DNA from: Piromyces finnis
Taxonomy: Eukaryota; Neocallimastigomycota; Neocallimastigomycetes; Neocallimastigales; Neocallimastigaceae
DNA length: 64,000 bases
Direction of reading: 5' to 3'
NCBI GenBank assembly: GCA_002104945.1
Contig: MCFH01000001.1
Coordinates: 310,001-374,000, forward strand
The notes beneath the pieces were generated by a model, which ran no database searches, was not told where the DNA came from, and was given only the letters and a program-made list of their open reading frames with translations. The position numbers and the translations under genes are program-made. Positions 15,394-26,765 of the stretch are shown here, in pieces. Numbering within the stretch: position 1 is the first letter of the stretch; every line of letters starts with the position of its first letter.

Positions 15394-18300
15394 ATGGATT
15401 GGAAACAGGTAAGAAATTGAAATTTTAAAATTAATAAAATGCATTTCCTTAAATTAATTATTATAATGTTTAATTTTTATTCATTTACACACTTTAAAAA
15501 AAAAAATTATTGGGTATATAAGTATATAATATTTCATATTTAATAGTTATAAATAAAAATATTAAAATAATAATTGTAATTTTAGATATTGTTATGAATT
15601 TTTCAATAAAGATGGATAATCTTTATCATATCAGATAGTTGTAATTATTTTCATTTAAACTAATTCCTTTTTTAACATAACTTTTATTATCTAAATTCCG
15701 TATTCTGTATTAATTACTTTGTTTAATATATAAATATAAATTATAATATTAAAGCCACAACGTATGGGCAATGTTCGTCCAATGTATCAAGTTCCCTCAT
15801 TTAATCCTCCAGCACTCCCACTTCAAAATGTAGCAAAGGTATAAAAAAAATTTTATATATGTACACTTTATCAATTATAAGCATTTTGTTTATACATATT
15901 CTTTTTATTAATTCCCTAAACATTTATTTTTTGTAATTGGTATAGCCATCAGTATGGACAACTCACACAGATCCAAATGGTAGAAAATATTATTATAATA
16001 CTGAAACAAAACAAAGTTCTTGGGAAAAACCTGATGAATTAAAAACTCCGTTAGAAGTAAGCGTTTATTTTAATTCCTAAAATAAAGTAATGAAAATATT
16101 AATTAAATATTTTAAAATTCTCATGATATATTCAGAAAGCACTTTCAAAATGTCCATGGAAAGAATACACTTCTAATGGTAAAAAATATTATTATAATGA
16201 AGAGACTAAAGTGTCATGTTGGGAAATGCCACAAGAATATAAAGGTATAAATAATTTTTATAGAAATAACATTTAATTTTAATATTATATTTATAAATAT
16301 ATAATTAATTAATTTTATGAATTGATTTATTTTAAAAAGATTTTCTTGCTAAAATTGAAAGTCAAAAGAATCAAGCTGCCCCAGCAACAGCAGCAACAGC
16401 AGCAACAACAGCTATTAAAACGTAAAAATTATATTTATTATAATCAGTATCATTTTTTTTTCATTATTATTTTATTTTTTAATATTTTAAATGATATTAT
16501 ATAATATATGTATGAAGTGATTCAACAACAAAATCTTCTGTTAATACAGCAAAATCTTTAACAGAAGCTCCAACTTTAAAAACTTCACCTGTAGAAAATC
16601 CATTATTATCGTCAAATAAATCAGCTATTATTCAAGGAAATTCAGTAGTAATAGACTTTAAAAGCAAAGAAGAAGCAGAAGAAGCATTTAAGAAACTTTT
16701 GAAAGATTCAGTAAAAATATATAAACTTTTTTTTTTCCAACTACTTTTTTCTTATAATAAAAATTGAATTTTAATAAAATGTTATTATAATTTATTAATA
16801 AAAACATTTTTAAAAAATCATTTATGTAATTAAATTAAATTAGGGCGTTAAATCAAATTGGACATGGAGAGATGCTGTTCTTGCTACAGGTAATAATCCA
16901 ATGTATCGTTGCTTAAAAACTGCAGAAGAAAGAAAAACTGCTTTTATGAAATATATAGATCAATGTAAAAGAGAAGAAAGGGTAAATATATTTATGCGAT
17001 TAACAATTATTTTTTAAGTATTTCTAAAAAATAGTTGAATTTATATAATGTTATTGTTATTATTAACACCATTACAACATCATTATTATATTGAAATTTG
17101 CGGAATTTATAGGAAGAAGAAAGAATAAAGCTTCAAAAAGAACGTGAGGAATTCAGAGCAGTTCTTAAATTAAGAACTGATATTACTTCAACAACAAAAT
17201 ATATGTATGTATTAAATTTAGTATTTTTAAAAATGAATAATAATAGTTGTCGGCCGAAAAAAAAAAATTAAATATCTAATATTTATATAAAAAAGAAAAT
17301 ATGCTGAAAATTTAAAGGATGAACCAACATTCTTAGCAATTGAAGATGACAGGGATAGAGAAAGTATATTTAATGAATATATTAGTGATTTAAGAAGAAA
17401 GGAAAAGGTACTATTATAAAACTTGTTTAGTTTTTTCTTGACGATGTTTTAAGTTTATTAAATTTATAAAAATTGTATTTCATTACTATAGGATAAGTTA
17501 AGAATGATAAGAAAGGAGAATATGGATAAATTAAGACAAATATTAAGAAAATTACCAATATCTTACAATACATTATGGAAGGATGCCCAAATATTATTTA
17601 AAACTTGTAGTGAATATGCTGATGATGAACAATTACAAACATTAGATCCATTAGATATTTTTTCTGTTTATGAAGAACATATTAAAAATTTAGAAGATCA
17701 ATATAATGATATGAAAGAAAAGATAAGAATGGCTAGAAGAAGAGAAGAAAGAAAGAATCGTGATGCTTTCAAAGAATTATTAAAAGAATTATGCAATTCG
17801 CATGTTATAAATGTTCGTAGTAAATGGAAGGAAATTTATACTTATATTCAAAATGATCCAAGATATTTAAATATGCTTGGTCAATCTGGTTCTACACCAT
17901 TAGAACTCTTTTGGGATGCTGTACAAAGAATTGAAGATGATTGTTATCAAGAAAAGAAAGCTGTTATGGAACTTATAAAGGTAATTTAATCACAACGATA
18001 ACCATTTATATTTGAGTAATTTTATTAGATATATTCAATATATATATATATATATATTTTTTTTTTCTCCTTGTCTTATAATATAATTTAATTTTTATAA
18101 TAATTTCTCACCAATTTATATTATAATCAAGACATATGATATTAAAGTTACACCAGATTTGAGCTTCCATCTATTTTTATCAAAGCTTCCATCAGATAGA
18201 TTAAAGGGAATTGAAGATTCTGTAATTCAGTTAGTTTATGATGACGTAAGTATACTATCATATAATGCAAGTATGAATATATATATTCGAAAAGTTTATT

Positions 18301-19065
18301 GTATACTAATTTCATGATAATGATAATTATAATTTAAATATAATTTAAATATCTAATAATGAAAAAAAAAGTGTATTTTTAAGGCTCAAATGAAGCAAAG
18401 GGAAGAAAAGAAAAAAGAAGAAAAAAAATTAAAAAAGAAGATGGATATGTTTAAGTATGCTCTTAAGAAAGTAACACCACCAATTACCATACATTCTACA
18501 TGGGAAGAGGTATATATATACATTTTTTTTTTTTTGCATAATTTTTATTTGATTTATTTATATTCATTAGTAACAAAAATGGTATCACCAATTTATAATA
18601 AATAGGTTAAACCTTTAATAGAAACAAAACCCGAATCTCAAGTATTAACAGAAGAAAATAGAATAGAAGTATTTAATAAATTAATTAAAAGACTAAAGGT
18701 AATTATTATTTTTTTTTGTACTCTATTTAATGCTAAAAGAAATTTAATTATTGATATTATTAATTTAACAGTTAAATAAGTAAAAAAATAAATCCTTGAT
18801 ATCTAATTTCATTTATTTATTTGCATTTTTTTTTTTTATATCATAATTACTTATTACTATGGTATAGGAAAAGGAAGAATTAGGAAGTGAAGAAGAAGGT
18901 TCTATTATTGAAGATAGAGATAGAAGTAGAAAAAGAAAGAAGTACGAAAAAGAACGTGATAAAAAAAGAAGACATTATAGTCATTATTATGATGAATATA
19001 AAGATGAATACAAAAAAAGATCTGATGAGAGACTAGAGGAACCAGAAGATGGCGAATTACGCTGA
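15394..19065 (+). CDS. PRP40: U1 snRNP-associated splicing factor Prp40
   Basis: Prp40 (FNBP3/PRPF40 in animals) bridges the U1 snRNP at the 5' splice site to branch-point proteins. Fourteen exons: 15394-15408, 15755-15838, 15946-16056, 16136-16244, 16340-16421, 16518-16710, 16844-16981, 17113-17204, 17296-17407, 17492-17980, 18132-18245, 18384-18509, 18606-18698 and 18868-19065. All phases close, giving 651 residues. Two N-terminal WW domains are plain: [21 protein letters not shown] and [22 protein letters not shown]. In the second the final aromatic segment is SCWEMP. They are followed by FF domains, the first starting at SNWTWRDAV and later ones around [17 protein letters not shown] and HSTWEEV. 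The C-terminus is charged and SR-like ([19 protein letters not shown]) and ends GELR. The first exon encodes only MDWKQ. PolyGln-looking sequence at 16381-16413 is out of frame; the real frame reads Ala/Thr. Confidence 0.94.
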
Positions 19066-19890
19066 TTCAGATGATCATACCAAAACGTTAATAAAGAATT
19101 TAATCTGTAAAGAAGGGAGAATACCTTTAATTTTTTAATGCAAAATCATTTTTCGATCGTAAATTTATAAAAGATTCAAAAAGGTCAATTTAAAAGAACT
19201 TTTAAAATATCAATCTATAATAAAAATTTTTTATCATAATTATTTTATTTCAACACACCACAACATTTATCCTAGTCATATTAATATATTTCATTAAAAA
19301 AAGATCAAAATTATTTAAAAATAAAACATATAATGAATATTTAAATAATTAATACAAGATTTGTCATAATAATAATATATTCTATTATTCTTTTTTTCCA
19401 TTTTTTTTTTTTTTTTTTCCCAACACTTTTTTTTATTCCTTTTTAAAATTTGAAAAAATGCAATCAGAATTTAATTTATTAAAAATTTCTTTACTATTTT
19501 TTTTAAAGTACTTTATTAAAGAAGTAGTATTCTTATTACTTTTATATATTTTTGTTTTAAAATATGTTTTTTTTTTTTTTTTTTTAAAAAAAAACGAAAA
19601 TAAAAATATCAAATAAAATCATATATATATAAAAAAAAAAAAAAAAAAAAAGACATTTTCTAGTTCTATTCAATTTTCCCTTTTAACGTTTTAAGTTTTT
19701 AAAAAATTTTATAATAATAATAGGTTTTAAAATTTATGATAAATTTAGAATTTGATTGGATAAAAATTTATTAATAATTTTGGTTTTTTTTTTTTTTTTT
19801 TTTTTTAAAATATTATTAAATCTATAAAAAAAAATATTTTATTTAACTTATTATAGTTAAGGATATTAACTTTTATTATTATTACCAAAA
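19066..19890. other. Intergenic between PRP40 and RPF2
   Basis: Tandem-gene spacer of about 825 bases with several T and A runs of 15-20 bases (around 19404, 19568, 19632 and 19787). No ORF or motif is supported. Confidence 0.5.
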
Positions 19891-21759
19891 ATGTTGAGAA
19901 CAATGTAAATATTGCTGAATAGAAATGATGAAAGATAAAACAAAATTTTATATACTTTTAAAAAGTTCACATAATCCGTATTTCAAAAGAAAAGACAAAA
20001 TATATTATTTTTGATTACACCTATTTTTAAATTTATTTTTTTTTTTTAATAATAATAATTGAATTTTAAGAAATTCGAAATCAAACTTTTTCAAATTTAA
20101 AACATTTAATTTTCCAAAATTTTATTTATTTATATATGAAATATATGTATATATATATAAAAGAATGAGTATTAATATATTTCTATTTATATATCTTGTA
20201 TATAATAAAATAAACATTACATAAATTATAGTAAGCCAAAAAATGCTAGATCTAAGCGGTAATTATAATTATTAATATTTTTCATTTTGAAAATCTTAAT
20301 AAAAATATTAATATATATTTTTTTAAAACATTTATAATATTATTTATTGTTATTGTTGTTGAAAAATGAAAAAATAAATTGAAATATAATTTTATTGATA
20401 AAGTGCTTTAAAAGCAAGAGAACCAAAAGTTGAAGAAAATCCAAAACAAGCTATTTTTATAAGAGGAAGTTCAACTAATCAAGTAGTCAATACTGCTTTA
20501 AGTGATTTAGTAAATTATCATTATTTTATCATTTAATTTAAATTTTATACATTTCGATATAACATACCCATTAATAATTATACCATTTTATAAATGTGAT
20601 TAAAAAAAAAAAAAAAAATGCAAATTTCAATTAATAGTGTTCAATTAAGAAGCCATACAGTACAATGTTTTCAAAAAAGAATGTTATTCATCCTTTTGAA
20701 GATCAATCTTCCTTAGAATTCTTTTCTCAAAAGAATGATGCTTCTTTATTCTGTATTGGTTCCAGCTCTAAAAAGAGACCAAATAATTTAGTTTTTGTTC
20801 GTATGTTTGATTACCAAGTATTAGATATGATTGAATTAGGAATTGAAAATTTCAAGTCTTTACATGAATTCAAGGTAAGAAAAATTGGAAATTTTATATA
20901 TTACTATAATGTTTATAATTTAATATATGTATTCTTGATAAGACAGAAATTAAATTTATTGTTTATTTTATTATTTGTTATATGTTATATGTATATATTA
21001 AAAAAACACCATAACAATCAATAATTTAAATTGAAATTGAAAAATTATTTTTAATTAAAAAATGAATAATATTCCATTTAAAAAATTTTTTAATCATGCC
21101 AAATTGTGTTATTAATTTATGGAATTTATAACAACAGAGTTCAAAATCTTCCATTGGTATGAAACCATTATTTATATTTAACGGTGAATTATTTGAACAA
21201 AGAGAAGAATATAAGAAATTAAAGAATATGTTATTAGATTTCTTCCGTGATGAAGTTGCCGAATCTGTTAATTTAAAGGGTTTAGAATATATTATTAGTG
21301 TTACTGCTGAACCAGTAGCTAATCCAACTGATTTAGGTAAAATCTTTTTCAGAGTTTATACCATTCAAATGAAAAAATCTGGAACTAAACAACCAAGAAT
21401 TGAATTAGAAGAAATGGGTCCATCATTTGATTTTGTTTTCAGAAGAAACAGATTCGCTGGTGAAGATGTTATGAAAGAAGCTACTAAGATTCCAAAGGAA
21501 AAACAAGTAAGTTTCTATTTATATATATAATTAAAAAGCAATTAATATATATATATAATTTAATAATATAATAAGGAAAAAAAAAAACAAACAAACATTT
21601 TTTTATAATTTTTAAAACTAATATGACCTATTTTTTTTTACCATTTTTTTTATTTTTCTAATAAAAGGCTAAGAAGGTTAAGAATGTATCTCATAATGAA
21701 ATTGGTGATAAGATGGGTAGAATACATATGAAGGTAATTATTTAATAATTTAATGGCAA

Positions 21760-21805
<46 letters not shown>

Positions 21806-22016
21806 AGCAAGACACAAATTATTAAAAAAAAAGAAAAAAAACAAAAACAAAAACAAAAACAAAAACTAAATATTTATTTTTAACAATAATTTTCAATCAT
21901 AGAAACAAAACTTTGATACTCTTCAAACTAGAAAGATGAAGGCTTTAAAGAAAAAGTTTAAGAAGGATGAAGATGATAATGAAGGTCCAGCTTCCAAGAA
22001 AGCCAAAGCTGCTTAA
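19891..22016 (+). CDS. RPF2: Ribosome biogenesis factor Rpf2 (Brix domain)
   Basis: Rpf2 forms a dimer with Rrs1 and loads 5S RNP (Rpl5, Rpl11, 5S rRNA) onto nucleolar pre-60S particles. Seven exons: 19891-19904, 20232-20258, 20404-20509, 20638-20874, 21138-21506, 21668-21733 and 21903-22016. Phases close, giving 310 residues, the usual length. The family N-terminus KPKNARSKRALKAREPKV is rebuilt only by joining a 14-base first exon (MLRT plus part of a codon) and a 27-base second exon. Then come IFIRGSSTN, VIHPFEDQSSLEFFSQKNDA, FCIGSSSKKRPNN and the Brix-domain body with LFIFNGELFEQREEY, EYIISVTAE and MGPSFDFVFRR. The tail is basic (KKKFKKDEDDNEG..KKAKAA). An ATG at 20243 in another frame is a decoy. 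The intron before the last exon contains a run of 39 T (21762-21800). Confidence 0.94.
21762..21800. repeat. Poly-T run of 39 inside RPF2 intron 6
   Basis: Thirty-nine uninterrupted T on the sense strand in the intron 21734-21902. The run is followed by AG, but the phase and family match require the later acceptor at 21902. Length is likely to vary between strains and between reads. Confidence 0.85.
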
Positions 22017-22625
22017 ATTCATTGATTCTATTACGACATTATTTATTTGAATGTTTTTTTTTTTTTTACCATAATCCTATAATTGAAATTAGAAAAGGAA
22101 AAAATGAATTAATTTTATATTGAAACCGTAAAATAGAATCATAACCTATATATAATTAGATTAATATAAACCTTACATAAACATAAGAATTGTTTTATTT
22201 TTATTATTTTTTTTATACAAAACATATTCATTTTTCCCCACTCATTATTTATAAATTATCAGTAATCATAATAAATAAATTAAACTGTTTTTATTTAATT
22301 AAAAAAATTATTAAATGTCAATTTTTAAAGAGTTTCTTTTCCTTTTTTAAAATTAATATTTATTATTAAGAAAAAGTAGCAAATGTTTTAAATATGAAAA
22401 GTTAAAAAACATATGTTTTCTATATTAATGAACCCAATATATTTTAAAATGTATTACACTTTATTAAACAAAGATTTTGAAAAACTTTTATATTTTTTTT
22501 TATTTTTATTTTTAATTTTCATTTCATTTTTTTTAATAAAAAAAAAAAAGATGTTAAAACTTTTCATTTTATATTTATATAAAATGATAATTACAATATA
22601 TATTTATATTTATATATATTTATTT
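22017..22625. other. Convergent intergenic region
   Basis: 3' flanks of RPF2 (+) and the Cys-rich orphan (-). AT-rich; the 73-codon ORF at 22413-22634 is Phe/Leu/Lys low complexity and is not supported. Confidence 0.5.
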
Positions 22626-23708
22626 TTATATTAACATATGAAATATGGATAGCATTACAGTTATTAATGTTAATATATTTAATTTATTTTTATAAAAGGA
22701 TAAACCTGCACTTTTACTTTCATCATATATATTCAATAATTTTTTGAGAGAATTATCGTTTGTTGTTTTAAGCGTTTCTCTCAGATCATCAACAATTTTA
22801 TTAATATTACATTTACAACTTGAGCTATCAAAATCACTTTCTGATTCTGTTGAACTCATATCTAATTTATAGGTATTACTACCATAATAATATATTTCCA
22901 AGGAAATCTTATCTTTTAATAAAATGTTTGCGATTTTATTACTAATAATTGCAGCCTGAGCACAATAAGAAATAGTGTTATTTTTATTACACATATTACA
23001 TATTGAGGAATTATACATATTCTTTTCATTTTTTTCACCACCTTTTAATTTCGATAGCCTATAATTAGTAATTTTATATTCTAAATCCTTTCGAAATAGT
23101 TCTTCATTTGCTTCGTAACAGTAACGTCCGCTATTTTCAATATCTTTTAAGCAATTCTGATAATGTCTAACTCTTATTATTTTATAGGCAGTTTGATAAT
23201 TATTTCCGTTATCACTGCAAACATCTCCTTTCTTATCAACAATTTCATTTAAATATTTTAAAGCGTCTATGTCTGTATTTGGATTACATACGGTTTTATA
23301 ATAATGATCTGAATTATTGTATACTAAAGGAAAATGTATATTTGATAACAATGCTTTCATACATTGAAGATTACCAAAGTTTTGTTTAGATTCTTCTTCA
23401 ATTTCCTTACTGTATGTATTTGAAAAGTTTTCATAACCATGTAAATAGTTTATTATCTCTTTTGGTAAATCATTATATTGATATTCTTTTATTATTTGGT
23501 CTTGGGTTATTGAATCAGTTATTGTTTGTTGTTGTTTATTATTTACTTGTTGATATTGTTCATTTTCCGTTTGAATTGAATTTTCATACATATAATTGTT
23601 TATTTCATTAAAATTACTACTTCCATTGTTGCCATTTAACTCTTGTTCGAATGATAATTGGGTATAAGATAGGATATGTATTAAATATAATAAATACTTT
23701 AATTTCAT
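22626..23708 (-). CDS. Secreted Cys-rich orphan, probably GPI-anchored
   Basis: A single 360-codon ORF without introns, unlike the intron-dense genes beside it. No family is recognised. The N-terminus MKLKYLLYLIHILSYTQLSF is a signal peptide. A Gln/Asn-rich linker follows (about 25-75). The middle, about 115-320, holds around a dozen Cys, some paired as CNMCNKN and SSCKCN, plus NXS/NXT sequons (YNNSDH, YNSSIC, NNTISY). The C-terminus ends in a hydrophobic stretch (NILTLITVMLSIFHMLI) that follows a small-residue site (SKSAGLS) and a short polar spacer: the layout of a GPI-anchor signal. I infer an extracellular disulfide-bonded domain tethered to the plasma membrane or cell wall. A type I membrane protein with no cytosolic tail is the alternative. 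The codon composition is coding-like and the frame is clean. Confidence 0.8.
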   Translation of the reverse strand: MKLKYLLYLIHILSYTQLSFEQELNGNNGSSNFNEINNYMYENSIQTENEQYQQVNNKQQQTITDSITQDQIIKEYQYNDLPKEIINYLHGYENFSNTYSKEIEEESKQNFGNLQCMKALLSNIHFPLVYNNSDHYYKTVCNPNTDIDALKYLNEIVDKKGDVCSDNGNNYQTAYKIIRVRHYQNCLKDIENSGRYCYEANEELFRKDLEYKITNYRLSKLKGGEKNEKNMYNSSICNMCNKNNTISYCAQAAIISNKIANILLKDKISLEIYYYGSNTYKLDMSSTESESDFDSSSCKCNINKIVDDLRETLKTTNDNSLKKLLNIYDESKSAGLSFYKNKLNILTLITVMLSIFHMLI

Positions 23709-26700
23709 TATAAACTAATTATATATAAAATTATTTTTGTTTTTTACACTCTAAATATTTCATTATTATAAAAGAACATCAATAAAATAATTTTTAAATT
23801 AATAAAATGAAAATACAAATTAAAATCTTTATAAATTTTACCTGTTAATTTTTTAATTTTTTTTTTAATTGAATATAAAGTTTTAATTGGAATGTTTCTT
23901 TCTTTACTATTATATTTTATGTGAATTTTAATTATTCATTTTATATAATAAATCATTAATTATTATTGTTTAATAAAACAACTATATTTTTAATTTTTAT
24001 TTAGAAAAAAAAAAAAAAAAAATACAAAAAAAACCCAGATCCTTCTCTTTTTCAAAAATTTTTTACAATACATATTATGTATATATAATATATATAAATA
24101 ATAATCAATAGTTCAATTAATAATTATAATCTATATAAATTATATAATAGTTAATGATCGTTTGAAAGTTAAATTTTATTAAAATATAAAACTCAAAAAA
24201 ATATTAATTTTATATATGATATAATTTAAAATAATATATATTAGAATAGCATTGAATCCATAATGGATGATTTGGACTAATCTTATTAAATTAAGTTTAT
24301 TATGTAACATTAATTCTACTCTATTAATGTAACACAATGTTATTTTATATAAAATAAACTTTTATTATAAACTTACTTAATATAAATATAATATATTATA
24401 AGTATATTTGTATAATTTGTATAATACATTTAGAAAAATAAACAAAAAAAGTAAAAAAATATATTCATTAAACTTTTCATTTAATATTTTATTTTAATTA
24501 AAATTTAAATTAATAAAATGTTAAATATTATTATAATACTATTAAATGATTGGATATTATGGTTACATAATTTTAAAATGTTTAAAAATTCTTGGTAATT
24601 AAAATTAAAAGAAAAAACCTTATAATATATAATTAGTATAAAAATAACAAACTTTAAATATTATAAAAATGTAGGATGATTCATTTTATTTATAAAACTA
24701 AAAAAGTGGATTTCAGATAATAATTATCAAAAATAATATATAAATTAAAATATTAATTATTAAATAATATATTTATAATATCATTAATTAAAGATGATAT
24801 AACTCAGTTTTTTTTTACACTCAGCTTTTATAACTTATATACTTTAACATAGTATTAAATAAAATTTTTATGTTCATTTTTAAGATACAGCTTGCTCAAA
24901 TTGATTCTATATTTTATCTTCAGATTTAAGCTTCATCCTTGAGTTTTTTGACCTAAAGTATAGCAATTTCCTTGTGATCTTTATTCAATCTAAAAATAAG
25001 ATCTATAATTGTTGGCTTTTTTTAGCGTATTAACTACTGGAACGCCTAGAAGGATTAAATTTTTTATAAAGTTTTCTCTCTAAGATTTCTTACGAGTTCT
25101 TGGTTATGGGAAAACAAATTTTTAGCTTAATTAGATAATGACATTGTAGGTACTGTAAAATGATACTTTTGATTTATTATTATTCGATTTACTTGCTTTA
25201 TCCATTTTAATGACTCACTATCATATTAATAAAAAAACTTCATTTAATATAACTTTTTCTCTAGAATATCAAACAACGAAAATAATCAAACTAACAGGTT
25301 CATGAATCATGCTCGTTTAGTTGATGAAAGGATAAAGTATTTAATTTTGAATTTTATAAAGAATATTGATATGCCTTCGCTAATTGCAAACTTACTTGCC
25401 AAGTCACCAATAATCAAAATTGGATATTCACTGAAATTATCAATAAAACTAAAGATATTGAATACATTAATTTCCATTATTTCAAAGATCCAATCAAAGA
25501 AAGAATTCAAAATAGTAATAAATATATATTGTAGAGATGTTTATTCAAAAAAAGTTGCTTTCCAAAAATACTTTTTGTTGTATTCATAAAAATATTTACC
25601 TAATTATTAAAATTGTTATGTACTAGTTGATGAATGAATTATTGATGGAGTACCTGAACCAATGATATAACTTGTAAAGTTTATTTTTTTGATATTGATA
25701 GAATACATATTAACTTTTTAATCTATAATGTTAAAAAATAGTTAAGAGTATAAAATAAAAAAAAGTAGCTATAATGAAATATTACTAGTTTAATTTTTTT
25801 TTTTTTTTAATTCATAGTTTATCAATATTTAAAATTTGCATTTTACCAAGTATGGAAATAAATCCGCTTAAATATTTCTTTTTAAAATAGATTCAAAATC
25901 TTAAAAATGAAATATTTTTCAATAAAGTTACTATAAATTATTATTTAGTCTTTGTAATATTTACAATTTCATTATTAATTATTAATATTTATATAATAAT
26001 TTAATAGTAACGTTAATTTTTTTTAAAAAGATAAGAGTATATAAACAATAATGAATTAATAATTAATAAACTAATAATGAATTATTATTATCATCATTAT
26101 TATAATTAGTACTATTAGTATTAGTACTTTGATAAAAGTCTTTATTTCATAAAATATAAAATATAATTTTTATTAAATTTTGATCTATTAAAATAAGATA
26201 TAGACAATTTATTCATTGAATAAGTAATTATATTGATAAAAAGGAATAATCTTTTGTAATAGTAATAAGAGTTTGATTATAGTAAATAAATAAATAAATA
26301 GATAAAAAAATAAAAATGAATGAATGAATAAATAAATGTATAGATATGAAAATCTTCTATTATACATTATTTTGTTATGTATAAACCCTATATGAGTATT
26401 GATATTTATCCATTATCTTTAGAAAATTCATACTTTTTGCTTTTAAAATATGTTTTGAATTTTTAAATTTGAATTTTTAAATTTGTGGTAATCATTAAGT
26501 TTAAAATTTTTAAAAACTAAAATTCTATATTAAAGAATATTTCTTTTTTAAGAAGTACTTTATTTTTAATTAATATTTTTAAAGCTAAATTTTAAATATA
26601 TCTTTTTTTTTTTTGTTCTAGTAATAAAAATAAAAAAGTAAAAAAAAAAAAGGTTAATCAATGTAATATTGTAAGAACATTTTATATTAATTATATTATT

Positions 26701-26765
26701 ATTATTAATAAAAAGATATTATTATTTTAATAGAAAAGAGGATATATAAAAAAAAAAAAAAAAAA
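23709..26765. other. Gene-poor 3 kb with a possible decayed coding stretch
   Basis: Most of this gap is plain AT-rich sequence. Between about 24880 and 25640 base composition looks more like coding sequence, and both strands have short open stretches: a + strand ORF at 25302-25589 (95 codons) and minus-strand pieces such as MDKASKSNNNKSKVSFYSTY (from about 25207) and KPTIIDLIFRLNKDHKEIAI (near 25000), each cut by stops. This would fit an old gene or transposon, but no family can be named. The window 25980-26340 is rich in ATT/ATAA microsatellite. Confidence 0.4.

Noticed and set aside
16322-16504. ORF with a polyGln run
   Set aside because: The CAG/CAA run is out of frame with PRP40, whose true frame there reads Ala/Thr and closes the splice phases.
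23414-23611. 65-codon Leu-rich plus-strand ORF
   Set aside because: Antisense shadow of the Gln/Asn-rich linker of the GPI-type orphan.
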